From: CAYGUK01 sp964352985 | GTDB lineage: Bacteria; Pseudomonadota; Gammaproteobacteria; JAHCLG01 | Length of the DNA: 58,332 bases | Assembly (NCBI GenBank): GCA_964352985.1 | Contig: CAYGUK010000009.1 | Span: 1-58,332, forward strand | Direction: 5' to 3' | Shown here: positions 17,207-25,677 of the stretch, piece after piece | How the letters are laid out: every line of letters begins with the position of its first letter | How positions within the stretch are numbered: position 1 is the stretch's first letter | The notes under the pieces: generated by a model | Told to the model about the DNA's origin: nothing | Database searches by the model: none | What the model saw: the letters and a program-made list of their open reading frames with translations, nothing else | Program-made: the position numbers and the translations under genes

Positions 17207-17234
17207 TTGCACAAACTCAGCCATTTGCTAAAGT
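17207..17234 (+). promoter_or_regulatory. Promoter of the predicted Rsm-type small RNA
   Basis: TTGCAC at 17207-17212 and TAAAGT at 17229-17234, 16 bases apart, fit a sigma-70 promoter. It would start transcription near 17241, just ahead of the first GGA motif. Confidence 0.5.
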
Positions 17235-17240
17235 GTAAAC

Positions 17241-17364
17241 ACCATTCAGGGATGGATGGGGCCCGGAGAAAAGGCCAACAAGGATGGTATACATGGACGT
17301 GATTTGGGCAAGGATGCCCGGGGCAAGCCAGTAAAGGGTGGTACGACAAGTGCCACCCTTTTTT
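17241..17364 (+). ncRNA. Predicted CsrA-binding small RNA (RsmY/RsmZ/CsrB type)
   Basis: An untranslated stretch of about 124 bases with six GGA motifs in 80 bases, several of them in hairpin loops. The best is GGGCA-AGGA-TGCCC (17306-17319), a perfect five-pair stem with AGGA as the tetraloop, the ideal CsrA/RsmA site. Others are CCAT-TCAGGG-ATGG (around 17243-17256), GGCC-CGGAGAAAA-GGCC (around 17260-17276) and CCA-ACAAGGA-TGG. It ends in a strong intrinsic terminator and begins after a sigma-70-like promoter. RNAs of this kind soak up CsrA and so release its target mRNAs; in Legionella and Coxiella they act under the LetA/GacA system. Function is inferred from structure alone; csrA is not in this window. 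Confidence 0.7.
17334..17364 (+). terminator. Terminator of the small RNA
   Basis: Stem AAGGGTGGTAC / GTGCCACCCTT (one G-T pair) with a GACAA loop, then a run of six T residues. It ends 3 bp before the convergent dsbB stop. Confidence 0.9.
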
Positions 17365-17366
17365 AT

Positions 17367-17882
17367 TTATACTGAAATGATTTGTTTTCTAAAAAATTGC
17401 CAAATACTGATTAATAAGAATATGACTGACCAAATAAGACCCCAGCCAGGAATGTTTATCCCTAGAAAAGACCATTGGATTCTTGAGCATTCACCAGATC
17501 CTGTAAAAAGTAATTTAATTGTATCGCTTATTGGAAAATTTTTTAGCATGAAACCTAAACTTGGTCCGCATGATGCGATGGTTCCGGGTGGCAAACTTTG
17601 AATATACAAATGTCGCCCAGCAAAAAAAATACCAAATGCAGAAACTATAAATATCAACAGACAATAAATCCGACGTCCCGTTTGTTTCGCGCGGTGTAGT
17701 GTAGCAATTAAAAATATAATTGCGAGTAATAAAAAAACAAGTCGTTGCATGATACAAAGTGGGCAGGGATCAAGATTCATAGCAAATTGCATGTAAGCTG
17801 CGACTATTAATAAGCCGCAGCAGCAAATAAAACTAATAAAAAATACTAATCGGGTTGACGGCCTAATCGTAAGTGTCTCCAA
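17367..17882 (-). CDS. dsbB: DsbB, quinone-dependent disulfide-bond protein
   Basis: 171 residues with four membrane helices. The first catalytic pair is CPLC (Cys40/Cys43) in the first periplasmic loop; the second pair is Cys105 (IASCGPS) and Cys132 (GECSRI) in the larger loop. This is the complete set needed to reoxidise DsbA and pass electrons to ubiquinone. Its likely clients include the disulfide-bearing pilins encoded nearby. The start overlaps the end of the upstream barrel gene by 20 bp, so the two are probably one transcript. Confidence 0.94.
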   Translation of the reverse strand: METLTIRPSTRLVFFISFICCCGLLIVAAYMQFAMNLDPCPLCIMQRLVFLLLAIIFLIATLHRAKQTGRRIYCLLIFIVSAFGIFFAGRHLYIQSLPPGTIASCGPSLGFMLKNFPISDTIKLLFTGSGECSRIQWSFLGINIPGWGLIWSVIFLLISIWQFFRKQIISV

Positions 17883-18456
17883 GATTTAATACGAGGTTAA
17901 TAGAGAATAAGTAATGATTGAGTCTCATATGAGGTGCATTACCTCGATTAATAATTTGATCAAATGAAGCTCTGGCATAAGCATTTTCTTCAACTAGATA
18001 TTGAATAAATGCGCCATATGCAAATCCATATCCACTAACGGGACTACGATCAATGTTATCAATATATGTGAGAGTTTGATCAGCACGATATTGGATATGA
18101 TACAAACCAGCAGTTGCACCAATACTGATTAATTTATCGATAGGGATAATACCAACACCTTCAAAGGTCAAAGTTGTTTGCCCAATTTCACCTAATCCTG
18201 TTATATCTACATCACCAAACTTAATATAAGAAAATTCAAGACCTAAATTATCATTAAATTGATAACCAATAAAACCTTTACCGCCTGTTGCCCATTTATG
18301 AACACTTGGGTTCCCTGGAAAATTAAGAGGAGAGACTGATGCATGACTACGTCCAATACCACCACCAATATACCAAGTTTGAGCTGAAGCAATATTAATT
18401 AAAAAAAATGCGGATGAAATTAAAATAATTTTAAGCAAGTTGCTTTTATTAAACAT
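17863..18456 (-). CDS. Small outer-membrane beta-barrel protein
   Basis: 197 residues with a clear signal peptide (IILISSAFFLINIASA, cut near residue 25) and alternating beta strands such as WYIGGGIGRSHASV, GFIGYQFNDNLGLEFSYIKFG and the C-terminal YLFSINLVLNL. This is the eight-stranded OmpA/OmpW/opacity-like pattern. GAGAGGGGG lies just before the ATG. It is transcribed with dsbB. The exact role (adhesin, small porin or structural) cannot be told from the sequence. Confidence 0.8.
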   Translation of the reverse strand: MFNKSNLLKIILISSAFFLINIASAQTWYIGGGIGRSHASVSPLNFPGNPSVHKWATGGKGFIGYQFNDNLGLEFSYIKFGDVDITGLGEIGQTTLTFEGVGIIPIDKLISIGATAGLYHIQYRADQTLTYIDNIDRSPVSGYGFAYGAFIQYLVEENAYARASFDQIINRGNAPHMRLNHYLFSINLVLNLGDTYD

Positions 18457-18600
18457 TAGTGAATCCCCCTCTCACAAAATCACTGCAAATAAAAAACCCC
18501 AATTACAAATTCTATTTCAGTTGCTATATTTAAGTACAACTTAAAATATTCCCCATGGTACTTATTTTTTGTAGTTAGCTCAATATTTTATTTTCAGCGT

Positions 18601-19869
18601 CTATTGCTTTTGATAAACAATGTTGCCATTTTTCAATGTGTAATGCACACGTCCAATACATTCCCAATTTAAAAATGGTGTACTTAAATTTCCCTCGTTA
18701 AGTGAATCTTGGTTAACAATCCATGACTCGTTTAAATCAAAAATACAAACATCTGCAGGATAGCCTACTGTGAATTGACCAATTTTTTGATTTAAGTTTT
18801 TAGCGGGTTTATCTGTGATTAGGGATATTATTTGATCGAGAGTAAGATCGAGTTCTTTAATTAAACGAAGTGACATAGGTAGTAATAATTGAAAACTATT
18901 ACACCCTGGTGAAGTATCACTGAAAGGGGCCATTTTATCACTAAGTGAAACATCGTGATGACCGCCACAAATAAAAAATGAACTTTCTGTTTGTAAAAGT
19001 TGGCGCAGAACTTGTAGATCGGAATATTCTCTTAATGGTGGAATTAAATAACAGTGTGGGTTGAGATCGGCGCAATCTATATCTGTTAAATGAAGATGCT
19101 GTATAGAAATATCTGCTGAAATATTAATTCCTTGTTGTTTTGCTTGTTGTAACAATAATACACCTTCAGATGTTGTAATTTGACTAAAGTGAGCTCTAAC
19201 ATCATATTCTTTAATGAAACTTAAATGACGTTGAATTTCTAATGTTTCTGCAAGTTTTGGAATACCTTCTAACCCAAGTCGAGTCGAGACATTGCCTTCA
19301 TGCAAATAAGATTTTTTTGCTAAATCGAAATCAAGAGGCAATATAAACATTGTTAGTTCGGCCATTTTTGCATATTGGTAAATGCTATTTAATATTTTAT
19401 TATCTATAAAATTTGAAGAATAGTTACCAACAAATTCACAACCTAACGATTTAAAATTGAGGAACTCAGTTAAGTGTTTGCCTTGGCCTTTAACTGTAGC
19501 GCTTGTTATTGGTGCTATATTTAAAGTATGTTGATTTGTTAATGATTCTAAATAGGTAATTTCTTCAACATTATCAAAAGTAGAATCATTATTGACTGAA
19601 CAAGCTATTGATGTAACACCTCCAGCAAAAGCAGCTTTAGATAGCATTCGAATTGTGCTCGGTGTTAATTTTTTAAGGTAACAATGGCTGTCAATTAATC
19701 CAGGACAGACTATCATATTTGTAGCGTCGATATCTTGATGAATGGTGAAGTCACTGGGCTTCTTAGTTGAGTTAATAATTTTACCTTCAGCAATATATAA
19801 ATCACCACGTCGATGTATTTTATTTGAAGGATCGACTAATGTGCCATTTGAAATTTTAATATTTTTCAT
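18601..19869 (-). CDS. pyrX: PyrC', inactive dihydroorotase-like partner of PyrB
   Basis: 422 residues of the dihydroorotase/amidohydrolase fold, with typical ends (NGTLVDPSNKIHRRGDLYI near the N-terminus, GQFTVGYPADVCIFDL near the C-terminus). The metal-binding motif that should read D-x-H-x-H is DSHCY (60-64), with the second His lost, and the HAED-like motif is ILPLDFD (176-182), also without His. So it should not be catalytic. In Pseudomonas the same kind of protein (PyrC') is a structural subunit that aspartate transcarbamoylase needs to form its dodecamer. It starts on the last base of pyrB, which supports that role. A working pyrC must lie elsewhere. Confidence 0.88.
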   Translation of the reverse strand: MKNIKISNGTLVDPSNKIHRRGDLYIAEGKIINSTKKPSDFTIHQDIDATNMIVCPGLIDSHCYLKKLTPSTIRMLSKAAFAGGVTSIACSVNNDSTFDNVEEITYLESLTNQHTLNIAPITSATVKGQGKHLTEFLNFKSLGCEFVGNYSSNFIDNKILNSIYQYAKMAELTMFILPLDFDLAKKSYLHEGNVSTRLGLEGIPKLAETLEIQRHLSFIKEYDVRAHFSQITTSEGVLLLQQAKQQGINISADISIQHLHLTDIDCADLNPHCYLIPPLREYSDLQVLRQLLQTESSFFICGGHHDVSLSDKMAPFSDTSPGCNSFQLLLPMSLRLIKELDLTLDQIISLITDKPAKNLNQKIGQFTVGYPADVCIFDLNESWIVNQDSLNEGNLSTPFLNWECIGRVHYTLKNGNIVYQKQ

Positions 19870-20825
19870 TAGGAATCCTTTTTTAACAAAATGGATATGA
19901 TTGCCATGCGAATGGCAATACCATTTCTAACTTGTTTTAATATGACGGAATTTTTACTATCTGCAATATTTGATGCTATTTCTACTCCGCGATTCATTGG
20001 TCCAGGATGCATGATTAAAACATCTTGTTTACAGTAAGATAAATTTTCATCATGCAATCCATAGTGTTTATGAAATTCAGATTCACTTGCAATCAAGGCA
20101 TCGTTCATCCGTTCTTTTTGTAAACGTAATGCCATAATGACATCAGAATCGCGAATGGCATCTTTCATTGATTGATAAATATGAACACCCATATTACATA
20201 ATGAAGTTGGAATTAATGTTGGAGGTCCAACTACTCGAATTTCACCAACACCTAATATTTGTAAACCATTTATTAAGGAGCGAGCTACTCTTGAATGTTT
20301 GATATCACCTATTACTGTAACACAAAGATTGTTAAATCCACCTTTCTCTTTCCTAATGGTAAATAAATCTAATAATCCTTGTGTTGGATGAGCATGAGCA
20401 CCATCACCTGCATTAATAATCGAGCAATCAAAATGATTATTTTTTACTATAAAGTCAGCGGCACCAACACTTGGATGTCTAATAACAAATATATCGGTTT
20501 CCATCGCAGCCATTGTATCTATCGTATCAAGTAGACTTTCTCCTTTGTTTGTACTTGAGTGAGCGATATCTAAATTTAAAACTGTAACGCCTAAATTTTT
20601 TGCAGCAATCTCGAAAGTTGCACGTGTTCTAGTGCTTGATTCAAAAAAAAGATTAGTCATAATTTTATTTGGGAATAGATTTTTTTTTATAATTTCATGT
20701 TGAGTTTGATCAAAAAATGTTTCCGCAGTATCAAGTATATTTAGTATAGTTTGTTTTGTTAAATGTTCTAATGATAAAAGATGTTTTAGTAGATTTTTTT
20801 CAGTGTAATGCATTGCTTTAGTCAT
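19869..20825 (-). CDS. pyrB: Aspartate carbamoyltransferase catalytic subunit
   Basis: 318 residues. It makes carbamoyl-aspartate, the first committed step of pyrimidine synthesis. The carbamoyl-phosphate loop FFESSTRTRATFE has STRTR at 64-68; HPTQ is at 146-149 and the aspartate-binding RLQKER segment is near 233-238; MHPGPMNRGVE lies near 272. No regulatory gene (pyrI) is present; instead it overlaps pyrC' by one base, the class A arrangement of pseudomonads. pyrR, which stands before pyrB in pseudomonads, is missing. The 5' end was once joined directly to ruvX, and a decayed copy of that junction now lies upstream. Confidence 0.95.
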   Translation of the reverse strand: MTKAMHYTEKNLLKHLLSLEHLTKQTILNILDTAETFFDQTQHEIIKKNLFPNKIMTNLFFESSTRTRATFEIAAKNLGVTVLNLDIAHSSTNKGESLLDTIDTMAAMETDIFVIRHPSVGAADFIVKNNHFDCSIINAGDGAHAHPTQGLLDLFTIRKEKGGFNNLCVTVIGDIKHSRVARSLINGLQILGVGEIRVVGPPTLIPTSLCNMGVHIYQSMKDAIRDSDVIMALRLQKERMNDALIASESEFHKHYGLHDENLSYCKQDVLIMHPGPMNRGVEIASNIADSKNSVILKQVRNGIAIRMAIISILLKKDS

Positions 20826-21210
20826 TTACTATTCCTTCAGTTAATCAGGATTATAAAATAATATTTTCAGATAATTTATCTATTCCATGTTCTCTAACTC
20901 AGATTTTACAATACATCGAGCTTCAAAGGAAGTATGTTACTTAACGATTTGATAGGGTAAGAACGGCGGAAAATTTTTTTTAGTGCTGCAAAAAAAAATA
21001 ATATTTACTTTACACTTTTTAGAATATTTTTACCTTTTATCTCGAAGTTTATGTTGATTTCTGAGCTTGATATAAAAAAACTTTCCCCAAATTTTATTTA
21101 GGGAAAGTTTTTTTATAATTTAATATTGAGTTTGAAAGAAGTTCAGTGAGGTTGTGTATATTTAGGATAAATCTCTTAGGTGATATTTTTTTAATATAAT
21201 ACATTGTTTT
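20817..21210. repeat. Decayed tandem duplication of the pyrB-ruvX junction
   Basis: This 383 bp gap is not ordinary spacer. Its left part (about 20817-21003) is a degenerate copy of the 3' end of ruvX (about 21207-21405): both share the run AGATAATTTATCTATT, AGGAAGTAT and a GCAAAAAAAAA tract in the same order. Its right part (about 21122-21210) is a degenerate copy of the 5' end of pyrB (about 20696-20825), with shared TTGAGTTTGA, TATATTTAG and a near copy of TAATGCATTGCTTTAGTCA. The order pyrB-start/ruvX-end therefore occurs twice. The simplest history is a tandem duplication in an operon where ruvX abutted pyrB, followed by decay of the inner copies. Confidence 0.8.
21074..21114. terminator. 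Bidirectional terminator between ruvX and pyrB
   Basis: A perfect 14 bp inverted repeat AAAAAAACTTTCCC (21074-21087) and GGGAAAGTTTTTTT (21101-21114), with a 13-base loop and T runs on both strands. It sits at the middle of the decayed duplication and should now uncouple pyrB from yqgE-ruvX. Confidence 0.9.
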
Positions 21211-21646
21211 AGTCAGTTACTTTCCCTTGAGTGAGCCAGGACTCTAAAATAAATTTTGCAGATAATTTATCTATTTCAGATTTTACTCGTTTATTTTTTT
21301 TATCAAATTTTAATTCGCTACGTGCTGCATAGGAAGTATATCGCTCATCCATTTGATGTATCGAGAGATGAGGAAAGTTTGTTTGTAGTTGCAAAAAAAA
21401 AATTAATGCAAGCTTTGCTATTTCTCCAACGCTACCGTCTCTTTCATAAGGGATCCCGAGAACAATGCCTTGTACTTTCCATTCTTGCACAATCTTTTTT
21501 AATCCTGGCCAATCAGGTTCACCTTGAGAATTATTTATTAATGTTGTAATTGGATTAGCAGTTCGAGTAATAGTTTGGCCGATAGCAACACCAATGCGTT
21601 TGGTGCCAAAATCTAATCCCATCCAAATTTGAATTGATTTATCCAT
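21209..21646 (-). CDS. ruvX: RuvX (YqgF), RNase H-fold protein
   Basis: 145 residues from ATG 21646; the frame is open further upstream, but that part lies in yqgE and this start gives the normal length. The family motifs are MGLDFGTKRIGVAIG near the N-terminus and MDERYTSYAA near residue 105, with the acidic residues of an RNase H-like active site. It acts in 16S rRNA 5' end maturation and has been linked to Holliday-junction resolution. The start overlaps the yqgE stop by 8 bp. A decayed copy of its 3' end lies downstream. Confidence 0.92.
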   Translation of the reverse strand: MDKSIQIWMGLDFGTKRIGVAIGQTITRTANPITTLINNSQGEPDWPGLKKIVQEWKVQGIVLGIPYERDGSVGEIAKLALIFFLQLQTNFPHLSIHQMDERYTSYAARSELKFDKKNKRVKSEIDKLSAKFILESWLTQGKVTD

Positions 21647-22196
21647 GACCGATATCATTCGAAAGTGCGTTAATATCAAATCCAAGTTTTTGACATGCAG
21701 CACTCCAACGCTGTTCAGCTGGATAATCAAAAATGATTTTAGGGTCGGCTGGTACCGTTATCCAGCAATTTTCTTTTATCTCATTTTCAAGTTGCCCCGC
21801 GTCCCATCCTGCATAGCCAAGAGATATTAAATTTTTTGCTGGACCAGCACCACGAGCCAAGTCATGCAATATATCTTGTGACATAGTGATTGCAATCGAA
21901 TCTGAAGTGACTAATGTCGCTTGCCATTTTTGGCTGGGTTCATGAATAATAAAGCCCTGATCGACATTTACTGGTCCTCCAGCATAAATCGGCAATTGCT
22001 CAATTAAAGGATCAGTGCTTTCGATATTCATTTGTTGTAAGATTTCCCCTAAATTAATGTTTAAGGGGCGATTGATAGTAATACCCATTGCACCTTCTTC
22101 ATTATGATCACAGATATAGGTCACTGAACGATTAAAATTTGGATCTAATAAATTCGGCATCGCAATAAGGAATTGGTTTGTTAAGTTGATATCCAT
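21639..22196 (-). CDS. yqgE: YqgE/AlgH family protein
   Basis: 185 residues from the ATG at 22196 (MDINLTNQFLIAMPNL), preferred to the frame start eight codons upstream because YqgE proteins begin this way. Conserved blocks include AMPNLLDPNFNRSVTYICDH, GAMGITINRPL, YAGGPV and SLGYAGWDAGQLE. The biochemical role is unknown (UPF0301); the gene is almost always joined to ruvX, as here. Confidence 0.92.
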   Translation of the reverse strand: MDINLTNQFLIAMPNLLDPNFNRSVTYICDHNEEGAMGITINRPLNINLGEILQQMNIESTDPLIEQLPIYAGGPVNVDQGFIIHEPSQKWQATLVTSDSIAITMSQDILHDLARGAGPAKNLISLGYAGWDAGQLENEIKENCWITVPADPKIIFDYPAEQRWSAACQKLGFDINALSNDIGHG

Positions 22197-22247
22197 GTAA
22201 TAAATCAAAACAATTTTCAATTAAATAAGTATGAATGATAGCCTAAT

Positions 22248-22276
22248 TTGCAAAGATATTCGATTATCACTATAGA
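22248..22276 (+). promoter_or_regulatory. Likely pckA promoter
   Basis: TTGCAA (22248-22253) and TATAGA (22271-22276) with a 17-base spacer, in the 147 bp gap between the divergent yqgE and pckA genes. It would give a leader of about 60 bases. Sequence-only prediction. Confidence 0.45.
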
Positions 22277-22343
22277 TTTTTATTTATTCAGGTAGAATAC
22301 GCACCTATTGTAGCTAGAAGAATTTTTTAGGAGATAATTCAAT

Positions 22344-23909
22344 ATGATTGTAGAAGAGAGTGCAATTGAAATGAACGCTCATATAGACTTGTCCAGAGAT
22401 GAATTAATTAAAAAAGCAATTAACAATGGTGAAGTGGTGATTGCTGCAAATAATACGATCACAGCTTATACTGGCAAACGCACCGGACGTTCGCCTAAAG
22501 ATAGATATATTGTAACTGATAACTTAACTGCTGATGATGTCCAATGGGGGGAGGTCAACCAACCTTTTGCAGCTGAACAATTTACTGCTTTATGGCAACG
22601 TGTTGAAAAATATCTTGAAAATAAAACATGCTACATTTCTCACTTACGGGTAGGCGCAGATGCTACACATTATCTTCCAGTAAAAGTCATTACAGAAACA
22701 GCATGGCATAACTTATTTGCTAAAAATTTATTTATTACACCAGAGGGTGATTATGCCAATGGCAAACCAGTTTGGACTATTTTAAGTGCACCTAACTTTG
22801 AAGTAATTCCTAGTCGTGATGGCACGAATGGTGATGGGGCAGTAATCATTAATTTTAACGAGAGAAAAGTACTATTAGCCGGCATGAAATACGCAGGTGA
22901 AATGAAAAAATCGATGTTTTCCGTCATGAATTTTATTATGCCTCGATATGATGTGTTACCCATGCATTGCGCTGCCAACCAAGGTAAAACAGGGGATGTT
23001 GCTTTATTTTTTGGTTTGTCAGGTACTGGGAAAACAACTTTATCAGCGGATCCTGAACGTTCATTAATTGGTGATGATGAACATGGCTGGAATGCTGAGG
23101 GTGTATTTAATTTTGAAGGTGGTTGCTATGCGAAGTGTATTAATCTTTCTGCTGAAAGTGAACCATTAATTTGGCAGGCACTTAAACATGGTACAATCAT
23201 GGAAAATGTTGTGCTAAACGAAGTCACAAAAGAACCGGATTTTTCGGATGATAGATTCACGCAAAATTCACGCGCGGCTTATCCTCGTGAATTTATTCCT
23301 AACCGAGTTATTGCTAATAAAGGTGGGCAACCTACTGCTATAATATTTTTATGTTGTGACCTTTATGGTGTATTACCTCCAATAGCAAGACTAAGTAAAC
23401 CCCAAGCAGCGTATTATTTTTTAAGTGGTTATACTGCTCTAGTTGGAAGTACGGAAATGGGACATAGTGCAGGTGTGAAACCAACATTCAGTACTTGTTT
23501 TGGTGCGCCATTTTTTCCACGCCCTGCAAGTATTTATGCAGATTTACTTATTAAACGTATCGAACAAACTGGAGCGCAAGTCTATTTAGTCAACACTGGT
23601 TGGACCGGTGGTGGTTATGGCCAAGGTGGTAAACGTTTCGCCATTCCTACTACTCGTGCTATCGTAAGTGCAATTATTAATAATAAACTTGGTAAAACGA
23701 GTTTTGAAAATTATCCCGGCTTTAATTTTCAAATTCCAGTTTCTGTCAGTGATGTTGAAACTAATTTACTAAATCCTATTAATAATTGGCGAGATAAATC
23801 ACTCTATCAGGAAAATTTGAACACATTAATTCAAAAATTTAGAGAAAATTTTGCAAAATTTGATGTCGCAAACATAATTCAGGAAGCAGGTCCTGTTAGT
23901 TTAGAATGA
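22344..23909 (+). CDS. pckA: ATP-dependent phosphoenolpyruvate carboxykinase
   Basis: 521 residues, normal for the ATP-type enzyme that turns oxaloacetate into PEP at the start of gluconeogenesis. The substrate loop RTGRSPKDRYIV lies near residues 47-58, the kinase-1a loop GLSGTGKTTL near 224-233, and the kinase-2 motif GDDEHGWN near 243-250. AGGAG stands ten bases before the ATG. A gluconeogenic enzyme of this kind suits a bacterium living on amino acids, and the glutamate dehydrogenase gene downstream fits that. Only 3 bp separate its stop from the convergent pilT stop. Confidence 0.96.
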   Translation: MIVEESAIEMNAHIDLSRDELIKKAINNGEVVIAANNTITAYTGKRTGRSPKDRYIVTDNLTADDVQWGEVNQPFAAEQFTALWQRVEKYLENKTCYISHLRVGADATHYLPVKVITETAWHNLFAKNLFITPEGDYANGKPVWTILSAPNFEVIPSRDGTNGDGAVIINFNERKVLLAGMKYAGEMKKSMFSVMNFIMPRYDVLPMHCAANQGKTGDVALFFGLSGTGKTTLSADPERSLIGDDEHGWNAEGVFNFEGGCYAKCINLSAESEPLIWQALKHGTIMENVVLNEVTKEPDFSDDRFTQNSRAAYPREFIPNRVIANKGGQPTAIIFLCCDLYGVLPPIARLSKPQAAYYFLSGYTALVGSTEMGHSAGVKPTFSTCFGAPFFPRPASIYADLLIKRIEQTGAQVYLVNTGWTGGGYGQGGKRFAIPTTRAIVSAIINNKLGKTSFENYPGFNFQIPVSVSDVETNLLNPINNWRDKSLYQENLNTLIQKFRENFAKFDVANIIQEAGPVSLE

Positions 23910-23912
23910 TGA

Positions 23913-24950
23913 TTAATTAAATTGCTCTTTATTCACTGCTTTTTCTTGGGCATCCTCACGTGATATGAGTTTTTTAGCTACCAAGTTAGACAAGCATTGA
24001 TCTAAAGTTTGCATTCCAAGCGCTGCACCAGTTTGAATCGCAGAATACATTTGCGCAACTTTATCTTCACGGATGAGATTTCGAATTGCAGGCGTACAAA
24101 CCATAATTTCATGAGCAGCTACTCGTCCGCCACCAACTTTCTTCAAAAGTGTTTGAGCAATTACACCTTGCAATGATTCAGATAACATTGAGCGCACCAT
24201 CGCTTTTTCTGCTGCTGGAAACACGTCGATGATCCGGTTAATTGTTTTTGCCGCCGAGGTCGTATGTAGCGTACCAAAAACTAAGTGACCTGTTTCTGCT
24301 GCAGTGAGTGCTAATCTAATTGTTTCAATATCCCTCATTTCCCCAACGAGAATGGTGTCTGGATCTTCACGAAGAGCCGAGCGCAGTGCGGCCGCAAAGC
24401 TAATCGTATCACGGTGGACTTCACGTTGGTTAAGCAAAGATTTTTTACTTTGATGAACAAATTCGATGGGATCCTCAATCGTTAAAATATGATCGTGTTT
24501 AGATTCATTAACATAGTTAACCATACCCGCAAGTGTGGTAGATTTTCCCGAACCGGTAGGACCTGTTACAACGACCAAACCACGAGGCATCATTGATAGG
24601 GTTTTAAAACATTCAGGAGCACCTAATTTTTCAAGTGAAATAATTTCCGAAGGAATAGTCCGCAATACAGCCGCACAACCTCGATCTTGGTTAAACGCAT
24701 TAACACGAAATCGAGCGAGTCCTTTTACGGCAAAAGAAAAGTCAGTTTCTAAATGTTCTTCAAACTCTTTACGTTGTTTATCACTCATCAATTGGTGGAT
24801 TAAATCCAAAACATCTTCATGAGACAGTTCGGGCACATCGATTCTCCTAAGTTCTCCATCAATTCGAAACATAGGTGGTAAACCGGCAGAAAGATGTAAG
24901 TCCGAAGCATTATTTTCTACACTAAAGACGAGTAAGTCGTTAATATTCAT
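23913..24950 (-). CDS. pilT: PilT, pilus retraction ATPase
   Basis: 345 residues, the PilT length. Walker A is GPTGSGKST (130-138); the Asp box TIEDPIEFVH is at about 156-165; Walker B LVGEMRDIET is at about 201-210; and the PilT-specific AIRNLIRE motif, needed for retraction, is near 290. PilT powers depolymerisation of type IVa pili and of MSHA pili in Vibrio, so it is the probable retraction motor for the msh system upstream in this window. It lies back to back with yggS, the common gammaproteobacterial pilT/yggS-proC-yggT arrangement. No pilU follows. Confidence 0.95.
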   Translation of the reverse strand: MNINDLLVFSVENNASDLHLSAGLPPMFRIDGELRRIDVPELSHEDVLDLIHQLMSDKQRKEFEEHLETDFSFAVKGLARFRVNAFNQDRGCAAVLRTIPSEIISLEKLGAPECFKTLSMMPRGLVVVTGPTGSGKSTTLAGMVNYVNESKHDHILTIEDPIEFVHQSKKSLLNQREVHRDTISFAAALRSALREDPDTILVGEMRDIETIRLALTAAETGHLVFGTLHTTSAAKTINRIIDVFPAAEKAMVRSMLSESLQGVIAQTLLKKVGGGRVAAHEIMVCTPAIRNLIREDKVAQMYSAIQTGAALGMQTLDQCLSNLVAKKLISREDAQEKAVNKEQFN

Positions 24951-24986
24951 TTATTTCTCCCTAAGCCTTGGAGTTGAATAATAGAT

Positions 24987-25673
24987 ATGGACAGAATCCG
25001 CACCAATATTGAAAGTATAGTACAGCAAATACAAACTGCCGAAAAAAAATATCATATTGATTTTAATAAAGTTAAATTATTGCCAGTCAGTAAAGGTCAA
25101 CAATTGGTTGATATGCAATCAGCCTATGATGTGGGTTTGCGAAACTTTGGAGAAAATTATTTACGAGAAGCGATGTTGAAAATATCTGCCATGCGGGGCA
25201 TGGATATCGAATGGCATTATATAGGGCGTGTACAATCAAAAAAGACAAGAATGTTGGCGGAAAATTTTAGTTGGGTACAATCATTAACAAAAAAAAAACA
25301 TGCTATGCGTTTACATGAACAAAGACCAAAACATTTATCACCATTGAATATTTGTTTACAAATAAATATTGATGAAGATGAAAATAAAGGTGGGGTTGAA
25401 CCAAAAGATGTTTTTAATTTGGCAAAAGAAATAAAAATGCTCACTCATTTACGTTTACGTGGCATAATGGTTATCCCTAAGCAATCTGATAATATTGATA
25501 TTCAACGTGAAAAATTTCAAAAAATGAAAAATATATTTGATGAGTTAAACCAACAAGGTTTTTCATTAGATATTTTGTCAATGGGGATGACAAATGATTG
25601 GGAATTAGCGATTGCAGAAGGTTCAACCATGGTAAGAATAGGTACAGGTATATTTGGTCAAAGGACAATTTAA
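24987..25673 (+). CDS. yggS: YggS/PLPBP, pyridoxal-phosphate-binding protein
   Basis: 228 residues of the alanine-racemase-like single-domain fold that binds PLP and keeps its level steady. The PLP lysine lies in KLLPVSKGQ (near residue 35), where most members read AVSKT. GLRNFGENYLREA and WHYIGRVQSKK are the other conserved blocks; SMGMTNDWELAI and GSTMVRIGTGIFG end the protein. It is the first gene of a yggS-proC-yggT operon. Confidence 0.93.
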   Translation: MDRIRTNIESIVQQIQTAEKKYHIDFNKVKLLPVSKGQQLVDMQSAYDVGLRNFGENYLREAMLKISAMRGMDIEWHYIGRVQSKKTRMLAENFSWVQSLTKKKHAMRLHEQRPKHLSPLNICLQINIDEDENKGGVEPKDVFNLAKEIKMLTHLRLRGIMVIPKQSDNIDIQREKFQKMKNIFDELNQQGFSLDILSMGMTNDWELAIAEGSTMVRIGTGIFGQRTI

Positions 25674-25677
25674 TAAA

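Noticed and set aside
17143..17349. A 68-codon minus-strand frame over the small RNA
   Set aside because: Its composition (His/Pro/Cys-rich) is unlike any neighbour, it has no ribosome-binding site and it runs through the terminator hairpin; it is a shadow.
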